Of a stretch of 64,000 nucleotides of DNA, positions 13,257 through 25,772 are shown piece by piece. The position numbers and the translations under genes are program-made. Numbering within the stretch: position 1 is the stretch's first letter; every line of letters begins with the position of its first letter. Source of the stretch: Rotaria sordida (taxonomy: Eukaryota > Rotifera > Eurotatoria > Philodinida > Philodinidae); NCBI GenBank assembly GCA_905250125.1, contig CAJNOL010001258.1:1-64000 (forward strand), given 5' to 3'. The notes beneath the pieces are model-generated. The model did no database searches, was not told the origin of the DNA, and worked only from the letters and a program-made list of their open reading frames with translations.

Positions 13257-13320
13257 ATGAATGATCAGCCTACAAATATTCACCGACCGAAGCGAGAAAA
13301 AAAATCTCTCACGAAGATTA

Positions 13321-13328
13321 TATATAAA
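13321..13328 (+). promoter_or_regulatory. TATA-box-like element upstream of small secreted-protein ORF
   Basis: TATATAAA lies 102 bp before the ATG at 13430, in a region that is otherwise comparatively GC-balanced. The spacing would allow a start site near 13350 and a leader of about 80 nt. Confidence 0.35.
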
Positions 13329-13429
13329 CACAGAGAATACACCAAACGACAACTGCCGAATATTTCAAGATACACATACTTCGTTATTAACGTCCGAACA
13401 ACAACCATCGATTCTTCCAAGTCGACATC

Positions 13430-13768
13430 ATGCATCTCAAGCTACTTATTTTCCTTTCATTAGTGGTCATTACCACCACCTGGCCAAGTCTCAGATATCT
13501 CGATGACGACGAGGGCGATGACCGTGTTCTCGATCGGCTTGTGCTTCGCAAGCTCGCCAATCTGTTGCTAGGCGAACGCACCGCACACATTCATTTATGT
13601 CGTGCTTCCTTTATCAATCCATTCTTCCTCAACTTTCTACACAAAACGCGTATCAAGCGAACAGAAACTTACTGCATAGTATCCGTTTATCATATCATGT
13701 CAACTCATCCACTCAATGTCATTGTACCACTTCTAAGCCAATCAAAGAGACGAATAGAATTATTGTAA
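13430..13768 (+). CDS. Possible small secreted protein (uncertain)
   Basis: An open frame of 112 codons begins with a clear signal-peptide-like N-terminus: MHLKLLIFLSLVVITT, a basic residue followed by a hydrophobic core. Then comes an acidic stretch (DDDEGDD) and an amphipathic RLVLRKLANLLLGER segment, with basic pairs near KR that could be processing sites. This resembles the layout of a peptide-hormone or small secreted precursor, but I do not recognise any family. The region has more balanced base composition than its surroundings and a TATA-like box upstream. Caution: from about 13640 the frame runs into degenerate copies of the 93-bp tandem repeat, so the C-terminal third is probably not original coding sequence; either the true gene splices earlier or the ORF is fortuitous. 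Confidence 0.35.
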   Translation: MHLKLLIFLSLVVITTTWPSLRYLDDDEGDDRVLDRLVLRKLANLLLGERTAHIHLCRASFINPFFLNFLHKTRIKRTETYCIVSVYHIMSTHPLNVIVPLLSQSKRRIELL

Positions 13769-16700
13769 ATACTATTCATTTCTCACACCATCTATACTCC
13801 TACATCCAATATCTTGTACTACTTCGAACTGAATCACACAGATCAATAGAATCTTCCTCCATAGTATTCACTCATCCGATGATCACTACTGATATATTCC
13901 ACACCCTTCTACTACTTCAAAGCGACTCAAAGAGATGAATAGAATCTTGCTCAATAGTATTCATTTCTCATATGATGTTTACTCATGGATTCAACATCAT
14001 TCTAACATTTCGAATGGAATCATAGAGATGAATAGAATGTTGATGAATAGTATTCATTTCTCATATGATGTTTACTCATAGATTCAACGCCATTCTAACA
14101 CTTCCAAGCGAATCACAGAGATGAATAGAATGCTTATGAATAGTGTTCATTTCTCATATGATGTTTACTCATGGATTCAACATCATTCTAACATTTCGAA
14201 TGGAATCATAGAGATGAATAGAATTTTCCTGAATAGTATTCATTTCTCAAATGATGCTTACTCATAGATTCAACATCATTCTACCACTACGAAGCGAATC
14301 AAAGAGATGAATAGAATCTTGCTCAATAGTATTCATTTCTCATATGATCTTTATGCATAGATTCAACATAATTCTACCACATCGAAACGAATCAAAGAGA
14401 TGAATAGAATGTTCGTGAATAGTATTCATTTCTCATATGATATTTACTCACAGATTCAACATGATTCTAACACTTCGAAGTGAATCAAAGACATGAATAG
14501 AATGTTGATGAATAGTACTCATTTGTCATAAGATGTTTGCTACTATGTTCAACACCATTCTACCACTTTGATGCGAATCCAAAAGATGAATAGAATTTTT
14601 GTGCATGATATTCATTTCTCATATCATGTTTACTCAAAGATTCAACACCATTCTAACACTTCCAAACGAATCAAAAGATGAATAGTATTTTGATGAATAA
14701 TATTCATTTCTCATATCATGTTTACTCATAGATTCAACACCATTCTAACACTTCCAAACGAATCAAAAGATGAATAGTATTTTGATGAATAGTATTCATT
14801 TGTCATATAATGTCTACGCATAGATTCAACACCATTCTAACACTTCGAAGCGGATCAAAAGATGAACAGAATTTTGATGAATAGTATTCATTCGTCATAT
14901 AATGTTTACGCATAGAATCAACACCATTCTAACACTTCGAAGCGAATCAAAGACATGAATAGAATGTTCATGAATAGTATTCATTTGTCATAAGATGTTT
15001 ACCAATACGTTCAACACCATTCTACCACTTTGATGCGGATCAAAAAGATGAATAAAATTTTTGTGCATAATATTCATTTCTCATATCGTGTTTACGCATA
15101 GGTTCGACACCATTCTAACATTTTGAAGGGAATCAAAGAGATGAATAGAATGTTAATGGATAGTATTCATGTGTCATATGATGTCTACGCATAGGTTCGA
15201 TATCATTCTACAGCTTCGATGCGAATCAAAGAGATGAATAGAATCTTACTCAATAGTATTCATTTGTCATATGATGTTTACGCATAGATTCAACATCATT
15301 CTAACACTTCCAAGCGAATCACAGAGATGAATAGAATGCTTATGAATAGTGTTCAATTGTCATATGATATGCACTTATAGATTCAACATCACTCTAACAC
15401 TTCTAACGGAAACAAACGGATGAATAGAATTTTTGTGCATAGTATTCATTTCTTATAGAACGTTTACTCATAGATTCCTCATCATTCTATCACTTCTATT
15501 CGAATCATAGAGATGAATAGAATTTTGGTGAATAGTATTCCTTTGTCATATAATGTTTACGCATAGATTCAACATGATTCTAACACTTCGAAGGGAATCA
15601 AAGAGATGAATAGAATTTTGGTGAATAGTATTCATTAGTCATATAGTGTTTATGCATAGATTCAACATGATTCTAACACTTCGAAGAGAATCAAAGAGAT
15701 GAATAGAATGTTAATGAATAGTATTCATTTGTCTATGATGTTTACGCACAGATTCAACATGATTCTAACACTTCGAAGGGAATCAAAGAGATGAATAGAA
15801 TTTTGGTGAGTAGTATTCATTTGTCATATGATATTTACGCACAGATGCAACATGATTGTAATACTTCGATGGGAATCAAAGAGTTGAATAGAATCTTGCT
15901 CAATAGTATTCATTTGTCATATGATATTTACGCACAGATTCAACTTCATTGTAACACTTCGAAGAGAATCAAAGAGATGAATAGAATTTTGGTGAATAGT
16001 ATTCATTTGTCATATGATATTTACGCATAGATTCAACATCGTTGTAACGCTTCGAAGAAAATCAAACAGATGAATAGAATTTTTGTGCACAGTATTCATT
16101 TCTTATAGAATGTTTACTTATAAATTCAACATCATTCTAACACTTCGAAGCGAATCATAGTGACGAATAGAATGTTACTGAATAGTATTCATTTCTCATA
16201 TGATCTTGACGCATAGATTCAACATGGTTGTAACACTTCGAAGGGAATCAAAGAGAGGAATAGAATTTTGGTGAATAGTATTCATTTGTTATATGATATT
16301 TACGCACATACTCAACATTTTTCTAACACTTCGAAGCGAATGAAAGAGATGAATAGAATGTTATTGAATAGTATTCATCTCTGATATGATGTTTACTCAT
16401 GAATTCAACATCATTCTAACACTTCGAAGCGAATCAGAGAGATGAATAGAATTTTTGTGCATAGTATTCATTTCTTATAGGATGTTCACTCATATGTTCA
16501 ACATCGTTCTACCACTTCGAAGAGAATGAAAGAGATGAATAGAATGTTAGTGAATAGTATTCATCTCTGATATGATGTTTACTCATGAATTCAACATCAT
16601 TCTAACACTTCGAAGGAAGTCCAAAGATGAATAGAATTTTGGTGAATTGTATTCATTTGTCACGTTATATTTACGCACATATTCAACATCATTCTAAGAC

Positions 16701-17890
16701 TCGGAAGGGAATCAAAGAGATGAATAGAGTGTTAGTAAATAGTATTCGTATGTTAGATGAAGTTTACTCATAGTTTCAACCTGATTCCAACAATTGGTAT
16801 GGAATCAAAGAGATGAATAGAATCTTCGTGAACAGTATTCATTTGTCATAAGATGTTTTTACGTAGATTCAGCACCATTCTACCACTTTGATGCGAATGA
16901 AAAAGATGAATACAATGTTACTGAATAGTATTCATTTATCATATGATGTTTACGCATAAATTCATTACCATTGTACCACTTCGAAGCGAGTGACAGAGAT
17001 GAATGGAATATTCCTGAATAGTATTGATTTGTCAGATGATGTCTACGTATAGATTCAACAGCATTCTAGTAGTTCAAATGGAATCAAGGAGATGAATAGA
17101 ATGTTACTGAATAGTATTCATTTCTCATATGATGCTTATTGATAGATTTAATATCTTTGTAACACTTCGAAGTGAATCATAGAGATGAATAGAATCTTAC
17201 TGAATAGTATTCATTCATCATATAATGTTTATGCATAGATTCAACATCATTCTAACACATCGATGCGAATCAAAGAGATGAATAAAATGTTAATGAATGG
17301 TATTCATTTATCATATAATGGTTACGCATAGATTCAACACCATTGTAACACTTCGAAGCGAATCAAAGAGATGAATAGAATGTTACTGAATAGTATTCAT
17401 TTCTCATATGATGTTTATTGATAGATTTAATGTCTTTGTAACACTTCGAAGTGAATGATAGAAATGAATAGAATGGTCTTGAATAGTATTCATTTGTCAT
17501 AGAATGTTTACTTATAGATTCAACATCATTCCAACAGTTCGAGGCGAATCATAAAGATGAATAGAATGGTCGTGAATAGTATTCATTTGTCATAGAATGT
17601 TTACTTATAGATTCAACATCATTCTAACACGTCGATGCGAATCAAAGAGATGAATAGAATTTTTGTGAATAGTATTCGTTTGTGAGATAATCTGTGTGCA
17701 TAGGTTCAATATCATACTAGTAGTTCCAATGGAATGAAAGGGATGAATATAATGTTACTGAGTTGTAGTTATTTGTCAGAGGGTTTTTAGTGAGAGGTTG
17801 AGGATCATTCTGCTAGTTGGAAGCGAGTGAAAGAGATGAATAGCGTGTTTGTGACTAGTAGTCATTTGTCGTTTGAGTTTGGGCGAAAGT
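13640..17890. repeat. Tandem array of a 93-bp unit, about 45 copies
   Basis: The phrase GATGAATAGAAT recurs at 13933, 14027, 14120 and 14213 and on through the array, giving a period of 93-94 bp. Each unit also carries TATTCATTT, a CATATGAT-like segment, ATTCAACA and AACACTTCGAAGCGAATC. Many units contain the perfect 15-bp dyad ATGAATAGTATTCAT. Central copies are well conserved; units at both edges are increasingly diverged. Most units have stops in every frame, though a few adjacent ones (15791-16030) stay open in a 31-codon periodic frame because 93 is divisible by three. This is a satellite/minisatellite; no function is evident. Confidence 0.95.
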
Positions 17891-20088
17891 ATTTATGAGA
17901 AAGCTTCTCTGAAAAAGGGATAAGATAGTCGAATGATGCTCTTCTGCGGTGTGAATACGCTTGACAGGTGAGTGTGGATAAAGACATCAAGGTATTGTCT
18001 TTGTATGTGAATATTGATATAGATATATGGGAGTATCCTCCTGAATCATATGCAGTTGTGGTGGGGTGTGGAATGACGATTGGTATAGTGGGAGAAAGAT
18101 TCGGTAATGTATGAAATAGGTGAATAGTTAGTTAGTAGGTAGAAGTCACTAGTAATGACACATCGATGATGGTACGGAAGGTCTGCCTTTGTATGGAGAT
18201 GATGAATATCGGAGAATAAAACCGTGGCGTGCAGTATTTATTTGCTATGTTTGGTTATTTGCAATGTTAAAATCATACTTATACCTAAAAAGTAGAGAAA
18301 TAATTGATTGATGTCTTGATTGGCGGTATTCATGTTTCTTAGTAACTTGATTAATGGTAGTAATGTCAAAGGTTCGGATAGGATTCAGTGAGAGAGATGG
18401 ATAAACTGTTTTTTGGTAGTATTCGTTTGCAATGTGAAATATAATGTGTCGGAAATTGAGATACCAATTTCTCAAAGTGAAAAGAACATTTGAATGCAGC
18501 CTTTGCAAAAAACAAAGCAAGTATCTTGTGTGAAAACTGAGCTTTGACAATAATTCATTGAGACAATGTTCTGATATTTATTACATTGTAAACATATCTC
18601 TCTTTAACAACATCGTTTTCAGTATTATCTGGTATTGAAGCAATCCAGTAGTTTTTTCTTTGTAGGATATATTCCAACAATACAAATTCACGTCGAAAAT
18701 CGAACGTTGTCATCATTGTTTACCAACATCAACGTATTTTATTCCATAGTTAGCTTTTTGTTTTTTTCCACATTTAGTTAGTTTTTTGGTTTTTTTTCAT
18801 ATTTAGTTAGTTTTTTCTTGTCATATTTTAAACTATATTCTCGTTTCATTTATTTATATATTTTCATAATCTATTTATTCTAATAAATTATGCACATCGT
18901 AAACAAACTTTGTTTGAATCTCTAAGAACAACACTGAATATCTATGATAATCGTGGGCAACGAATCTTTTTCATCATAAACTCAGCATCATTCATTCAAT
19001 TCTTGATAATTTTGATTTATGACGAACAACTGAGTTTCTCTAGAATCTATCTAATACAAACAGAGTAGTTCTGCATAATTTTTTCTCAATATGTTACATA
19101 GCAATTCACTTTTTTAAATGTATCCTTTTGTAGACTTAAAGTAATGTCAGGTATTTTTTTGCTCACTGTTGTTGTTGTTTATTGCCCATGCGTATGTTTT
19201 AAAACGACGTCCGTTATTGTAAGCTACTAATCTACTATTCAATCATGTATAATGTTTATACTACTGGCTCTGCGTTATACATAGACAAATAAAACAAAAG
19301 AATGAAAAAAAAATGGTCATGCACATTATAATACGACAAACATGCAATAGCATGTGATAGTTATTTATTCACTCAGGTGAAAAAAATCTTTGTGCAGTTT
19401 ATTTTATGTACTTTGAAGCTAACATTTTTTTTTATACACCAACATGGTTCTCGTTTGACCTATGTCAAAATAATTAGCAATATATTCTATTGAGCCAAGT
19501 TTCATCAAAAATCAATACAAAATGCCGATAATCTCGACTCGTCATCATATCTCAGCGCTTCCAAAATTGCTGATCTTACAGTACAAATTCAAATACTTTC
19601 TGCTGAACCCACTTTTGCATGAATAATCTTTTCTTACATATCTTATTATCGCTCATTACAGAAATCTTAACTTTTATAGAGCATTGTTTATCGCCTTGAA
19701 AATTTCAGCGTTGACTACTGTCTAGGAGTCTCAATTAATATTTACTTTTCGTTTAATTTACTAATAAATTAAATTATCAGTAGTTTAAATTTGAAATAAA
19801 TAAAATGTTTTTTTTTACCATTCATATTTCAGAATAAATATAAATTATTTACTTTTCATGATTTAATAAATCGATTGAAAACAGATCGACCTATTCTCTT
19901 GATGAAGAAAACAAATTCAATCTGTTATTTTCAATTCTTCCTTTTCAGCAATCAACTGAGTCGAAAATTAAATAACAATAGAATATAAGGTGCATCAAAG
20001 GCAAAAGAGAAGCAAAAAAAAGATTATCTTTAATCATACATCATTCGATAGAGCTCATCGAGCTGATCAAGAATATCACCTTTTTATT
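17891..20088. other. Region right of the satellite array, no gene seen
   Basis: The first several hundred bases are G/T-rich on this strand, continuing the skew of the array's right edge, then composition returns to AT-rich. A 101-codon minus-strand frame at 18245-18550 has no recognisable domain. Between 18760 and 18830 a short motif with TTAGTTAGTTTTTT is repeated about three times. Confidence 0.45.
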
Positions 20089-20090
20089 TA

Positions 20091-21794
20091 CCCAAGTGGA
20101 AAAATCTAACGAAGATCGTACAAGTTCTCACCAACAATTCGATGTCGTAAAATTCATACTGTATGATCTTACGAAACCGTAGAAATATCTTATTTTAAGA
20201 TTTAGTATGCTTCTTACTGTAAGATGCTAGTGTAAATCTTACACGATTCTTACTATAAGATTCTTGGAAAATTTGAGGACCCGAATCTTATAAGATTTTA
20301 TAAGATCATACTTTTAGGTTTTTCTAATGCTATCAATCCCTATAATGATAGTTTTATGTATTTAAAATAAATATTTAATAGATCGAAAATAGTCTAATTT
20401 AAACATCACGTTGTTTCGAATTAAAAAAAGATTTTTTTTGTATAACACTTCCGATCTATAACTCTCCAACGTAGAGAATTCATAATTCAATCATGGTTAC
20501 AATAGACTATATCAAGAAGGATGAACCGTTATCAATTGATTTTAAGTTTTAATTGGTTTAAGAAGAATGTATATTGTATCATTTTTCAAAATAGAGGTAA
20601 AAATGCTTTTATATTCATTTGTAACACTAAATTAATTCAGTTCTATGTTTTAGACACTAGACAATCTTATCAAACTTAATTAATTGTTTTTGTAGTTTGT
20701 CGATTACTATTCTTTATTTTTTTTTGATTTATTTTGACTCAAATTAATGATATAGTTTTTTTAAAATCTAGTTTAAATGATGTGAAATAAAACTAATTCC
20801 ATTTATTATAAATATTATAATTTAGTTCAGTTGATTAAAATTAATCTAAAAGGATCATATGTTTACAACAAATATAAAATGAAATGAATTGAATGGAACT
20901 ATATTTATTTTATTTTATTTTTAATTAAAATAAATTTAATCTGATAAAATTATTCTCTTTATTTTATTTTAAAACAAAATGATTTAATCTGTTAGCATCC
21001 TTTTAGTTGTAGTATCATGAAGTGAGTTACTCTTTTATTTTCATTAAAGTAAAATCAGTGCTAATAGAGTTATTTATTTACGATTAAAATACTATGTGAC
21101 AATTTAATTTAGAAATAGGTTTTTTTTTATTTAAATAATACTTATTTCTTCCTTTTAGATCAGTTTTTACGCTTGAATTACATCGCCGTAACTAGTTTTG
21201 TAATTGGAATTATTTATTTATTTTTTATTTCAGCTCATATCAATAAGGTACTTAATATAAGTGAATCTTTTTTTGATTGAAATTATTATTTTTTATTTAG
21301 ATCATTCAGTCGGTTAAGCTCAAAAAAAAAATTTTTACTACGATTTTGTTTTTTACTTATGCATTACAAGTGAATATTTATATCTTTTTTGTTTTTTTTG
21401 TAATTTTTATCAATATATATATATATATATATGCATTATTATAGATCAAATACAATGTTGAAAACCTCAAGCCTTATAGAAGTCAGAAATGGGTCAAATC
21501 AGCTATATAATGCTTTATGAAGCTCTGGAAAATCATGCATGAATCATTTAAGACCTTGTACTATCTGACATAAAGATCATACAAGAATCGTACAGTGCAA
21601 TATTATCAGAAATGCTTCCAGGTCGGAAAATCTGACGTAAGATCTTGCAAATTGGACGAAATCTTATAAGAATCTGACAAAAAATCATCGTCTACTAAAT
21701 CTTGCATCAGATCATACTATTAGATTCGTGAAAGATCGTACAAGATCAGAGGTACAATCTTATAAGATCTTACTGTCTGATTGTTTGACCTGGG
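20091..21794. mobile_element. TA-flanked non-coding element with AAGATC-rich subterminal repeats
   Basis: The left end CCCAAGTGGAAAAATCT (from 20091) is approximately the reverse complement of the right end, which reads TTTGACCTGGG and ends at 21794. TA flanks both ends (20089-20090 and 21795-21796). Within about 250 bp of the left end and 330 bp of the right end, short motifs built on AAGATC, ATCTTATAAGAT and GATCGTACAAG recur in both orientations; the middle (about 20350-21450) is plain AT-rich with a (TA)n run near 21413. The right-hand motif set continues past the end to about 21920, ending in another GTTTGACCTG, suggesting nested or partial copies. No transposase is visible. Clustered subterminal motifs suggest a non-autonomous DNA transposon. 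Confidence 0.5.
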
Positions 21795-21929
21795 TAGAGG
21801 CTTTAAGATTGGCATATAAAATCCTACAGCATCGTATACGAGTTTCGTGCAATCGTATATGATCTTGCAATAATCGTACAAGATCTTCTAGTTGGACTGT
21901 TTGACCTGAATCGATCTTCATACAAGAGT

Positions 21930-23490
21930 AGTGCACAATACTTTCTTGTTTTATCTGTTTCTAATCGTGATCCGAAAAGAAGACTATTCTAGAATGTACG
22001 ACATGTATTTAGTATTCATTATCAACTATGAAGACTAAACTACACATTATTTAGATGTACAAGACATGTAAGGTGTTTCAAGAACCTATCGAAAACAACA
22101 AACATGAATAACTTTTGAACAATTCAAGTAATACATCTGAGTTACTTCTTTTTATTTGATATACTTTAAAGTTTTGTTTCGTATATGTGTATTTCTGTCC
22201 GCTGTTCAAAGTGACCACAATGAGTCGATATTCACACCTCCACCGTTTTAGAGTTTTTCAAAAAATGAAATATTAAATAGAATATTTATTGATACTATCG
22301 TATTTTTCTTGCTGATTCCTCTTATTTATTCAATTTGATTTTTGGTAAGCATCTTGTAAACATTGCTTTTTATTCATGAGTTTCCATAGAAAAAATTTGC
22401 ATGATGGTGCGTGCACTGAGCAGGTAGCTCATCAAAAAGAGCAGCCATTTTGAATTCACATATTAGAAAACGTGTTGTCTACAAACTGATGTACTTTATT
22501 GTCAACATGCTAAGAAACTTCATCAGTTTGAACTATTTCAAATAGTTAGAAAACATGATGCCAATACACTTTTCCTAGTAACGTAAATGTCATCATCAAC
22601 TTTTTTTATGTCAATACTATGGAACGTCTAGAATGTGAGTGATCCGCTAAAGCATCAGTTCCATAAAATCTTTGAAAAACTTCTTGAATATCCTCTTCGT
22701 TCGCTGTTTCTTCATCAAATTCGATTGACGAGTTTTGTTTTATAGGGATCAACCAATTTGTTATTCAAAGTTCATATGCAATGAGCGAAAGAACTGTTCG
22801 AACACTTCCTCTCATAGGAACTGAGATGTCCGAAAAAATTTCTTAAATAAATCCGAAAGTATGCTTCTAAACAATAGATTAAAAATTGTACGAATAGATT
22901 AGTTCAGATCAGAGAATGTTTTCAACAGTAATTTAGATGCAAACTAAAACTGAACTTGTCGACCTCTAATTTTTTATCCCAATTCCTCTCGCAACAGACG
23001 ATATGCTGCCAGGCCATCCCTTCCCAACCCTATTCACCTCGTAACAACATTGTCTACTTATTTTTATTTTACTTTTCGCCAGAGAAAGGTAAATAATATT
23101 TGAAAATCTAGTCGCTGTCCAAAGTTACCACAAAGCTGTAAAAAAAATGGCAGAAAGTCGGACATTTTGGGGAAAAGGCGAAGCCAGTCCTATACTATTT
23201 GAAACTTATTGTTTTATCCTTAGATTGTGTACTTTTTATAATATGAATGTTTATTGAGAAAGTAAGCAGAATCTTTGATCGATATGTATATTTGTCATGA
23301 TTTATGTCTTATTACTTAAAATGTCTTGTTTTCATCACGAAACATACTTTGATTTGAAAAATCAGTTCTATTACATTTTATACTTTAATGCTAAAATAAA
23401 AATTTATCTCAAAAAGACAAAAGTCGAAATATTTCCGTAAGAAAAACATTTTAAAATCTTATCTATGACTGATTGTTTTGGTTTTAGAGA
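21930..23490. other. Intergenic DNA downstream of AHSA1
   Basis: I see no gene. A sequence resembling CGCTGTTCAAAGTGACCACA at about 22200 recurs in altered form at about 23113 (CGCTGTCCAAAGTTACCACA), hinting at old dispersed repeats. Confidence 0.4.
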
Positions 23491-23491
23491 A

Positions 23492-23497
23492 TTTATT
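23492..23497 (-). promoter_or_regulatory. Candidate polyadenylation signal of AHSA1
   Basis: On the minus strand an AATAAA hexamer lies 52 nt past the AHSA1 stop codon. Confidence 0.5.
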
Positions 23498-23548
23498 TAT
23501 GAAAAAAATAGACAATACAAAGAAAAAAACAAACGAATCTAAACAGAT

Positions 23549-24758
23549 TTAAAGCAGTCGTGATCCATAACCAAATGTTGATTTAATACTTTCTAAATAA
23601 TAACGTTTCCAACCTTCCTAAAATATTTCAAAACAATATGATTTATTCAAATAAAAAAGAATTTTTTTCAACAAACCACTGTATTATCATAAAATTGACT
23701 TGGTACACCTGTTTGTTGTATAACAAGTTTTGTCTCATCAGTACCATCATAAAATAATAATGAAACATGTGAATAATGATCACTAGGCCATGATTTAAAA
23801 CGCCATAACATATCAATACGATCATAAGGTACAATATCAATAAAACGTCCTGTTATATTATCACTAAATAATGAAAAAAATCCACCTTTTCTACAATCAT
23901 ATTGTGAAACACTATTTTGTGTAAATGCTTTAACTTTATTCATATCACAAAATGCTTTAAATAATTCATTTTTTGTACATTTAAATGTATCATGAAGTTT
24001 TATATCACGCATTGTCATAATTGATGATTTATTTTGATTGATTGGTAATTGTGTATGGATAATAGGTTTGGAATTATTTATTGATGATATAGATTGTGTA
24101 TTAGTAGTTATTAGAGTATTTTTAGTTGGTAAAATAAGTCCTTGAGAAAATTCTTCTTTAAGTAAACGAATATAATCAGCAAGTTTTTGTCGTATTAATG
24201 ATTCACCGTGTTTTTTCATTATTTCTTTTAATTTTTCACCTTTTGATTTTTCAGCATAAAATGTTATATTAACTTCATCAATATTATTTTCATCAGATAA
24301 ATTTGGTATTTCAAATGAACCTTCATATGTTGTTCGATTTTCTCCTGTATGCATTGATCCTTCCCATTTACCTTCGATATGCCATTCATACTACAAAAAA
24401 AAAAAACATATATATGATTGAAAACAAAAAAGTTAGTCGTATATATACATTTATGTTTTACTTACAAGAAAAACAAGTTTTGCTTTTCGATTATTAGCTG
24501 ATGCTTCACCGGAACATCGTTTTAATTCTTTTATTTCACAAGTATATTCATCATTTTCAATTTTAAGTCCAACTAATAATTCATTTAATTTATCTTTTGA
24601 CCATTGTGTAGCATTTTTTTCTTTCCAATGCCAATTATTTGGATTTGTAGCTAGATATTATAGTTTGAAATAGTGAGAAAAATATTATTTTATTTTGTCC
24701 TACCATCTGGACGATCTTCTACAATCCAACGAGGATCACCTTTTCCCCATTCAGCCAT
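23549..24758 (-). CDS. AHSA1: AHSA1, activator of Hsp90 ATPase
   Basis: Four exons on the minus strand, 24758-24704, 24650-24466, 24390-23677 and 23617-23549, join in frame to 340 residues, close to the 338 of human AHSA1. The N-terminus has the conserved GDPRWIVE (7-14) and NNWHW (23-27) motifs; NxNNWHW is required in the family to stimulate Hsp90 ATPase. The N-terminal Aha1 domain spans about 29-163, including EIPNLSDEN at 107-115. A Ser/Thr/Asn-rich linker follows (about 170-203), then the START-like C-terminal domain (about 205-340) ending FGYGSRLL. The last exon is only 69 nt; stopping at the in-frame TGA at 23668 would lose this end, which is why the exon 3 donor at 23676 was chosen. 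Cytosolic Hsp90 co-chaperone; the gene looks intact. Confidence 0.96.
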
Positions 24759-25772
24759 CTAACGTCACGTATTTTTCTAGTTATGGTTGAAGGCATTTTA
24801 TGTAATGTAATGTCACTTCCTACATGCACATGATTGGTCGTCTGTAAGACAAATGAGATTCATCAACTCTTCGTCTTCTTTTTCAAAGGAACGATGAGAC
24901 ATCTGTTGTTACTTAGAGGGAGCATGTTCTCTTGTATAATTAAATTTGATCAATTTTTCAAAATACAATTAGATTATTATTCGTATTGATCTTTTTTGAC
25001 AAGGCAGATTAATCCATTGAGACCTCTATACAAATGTGGTTGTTTTTTTTTTGTTTAAAAAACTATTCAAAGAAACTGGAAGTGTTCCTTTAACAGAGTA
25101 TTGTGTTTCTTCTAGAAAAACATAAATGATTAAATAACTCTGTCTCAATGCATTTACATATTTATTTCTTGTTTTTTTTTCTTTTCTGTCACATACTTAC
25201 ACAGAATGTTCTTAAAATTTAGTTTCCGGCACGGAAGAAAAACATGAGTATCTGCATCATATTTCGATCGAATCAACTGTTAATTAAAGAATGTTCACCG
25301 TTCATATTCGTAAGAAAAATACATTCTTAAACTATTTCTTTTACAATGAATATATGTGTATCTACAGTTGTTGATTATATTTATGAAGAAAATCAATGTT
25401 TTGCATAATAATTCATTTCATAACTTCAATAATACAAAATTTATTTACAATCAATAAGATAGACATAATGGTTTTTTTGTTCGAAATTTCTGATAATTAT
25501 GAGTCTATACACATATGTCAAAAGTAATATTTCAAAACAATAGTTTTCCTCATTTTCTTACTCTCGGATATAACTTATGAGCATTCTTTTATTAATAGGA
25601 AAAAAGAACAGTTCATTTGTTACATCTATGACGAAGATACTTCAAACTTTTCTTCCGTCTAGTAAATTAAAGTTTGTACTATTCGATTTCTCTTATATGC
25701 ATATAAAGTTTTGACTTTGTTTTTTTTTTCAATCAATAAATAATTTGAGATTTGATAAATATATTCTAATTA
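24759..25772. other. Divergent intergenic region between AHSA1 and the 21-residue-repeat gene
   Basis: The two genes are transcribed away from each other, so this kilobase should contain both promoters. I see only AT-rich sequence with homopolymer tracts and no clear core-promoter motif. Confidence 0.5.

Noticed and set aside
13640..17890. Considered a CRISPR array
   Set aside because: The whole 93-bp unit is repeated with no unique spacers, in a eukaryotic context; it is a tandem satellite.
23668..23676. In-frame stop ending AHSA1 after exon 3
   Set aside because: A donor at 23676 joins to a 69-nt exon at 23617-23549 that supplies the conserved family C-terminus ending FGYGSRLL.
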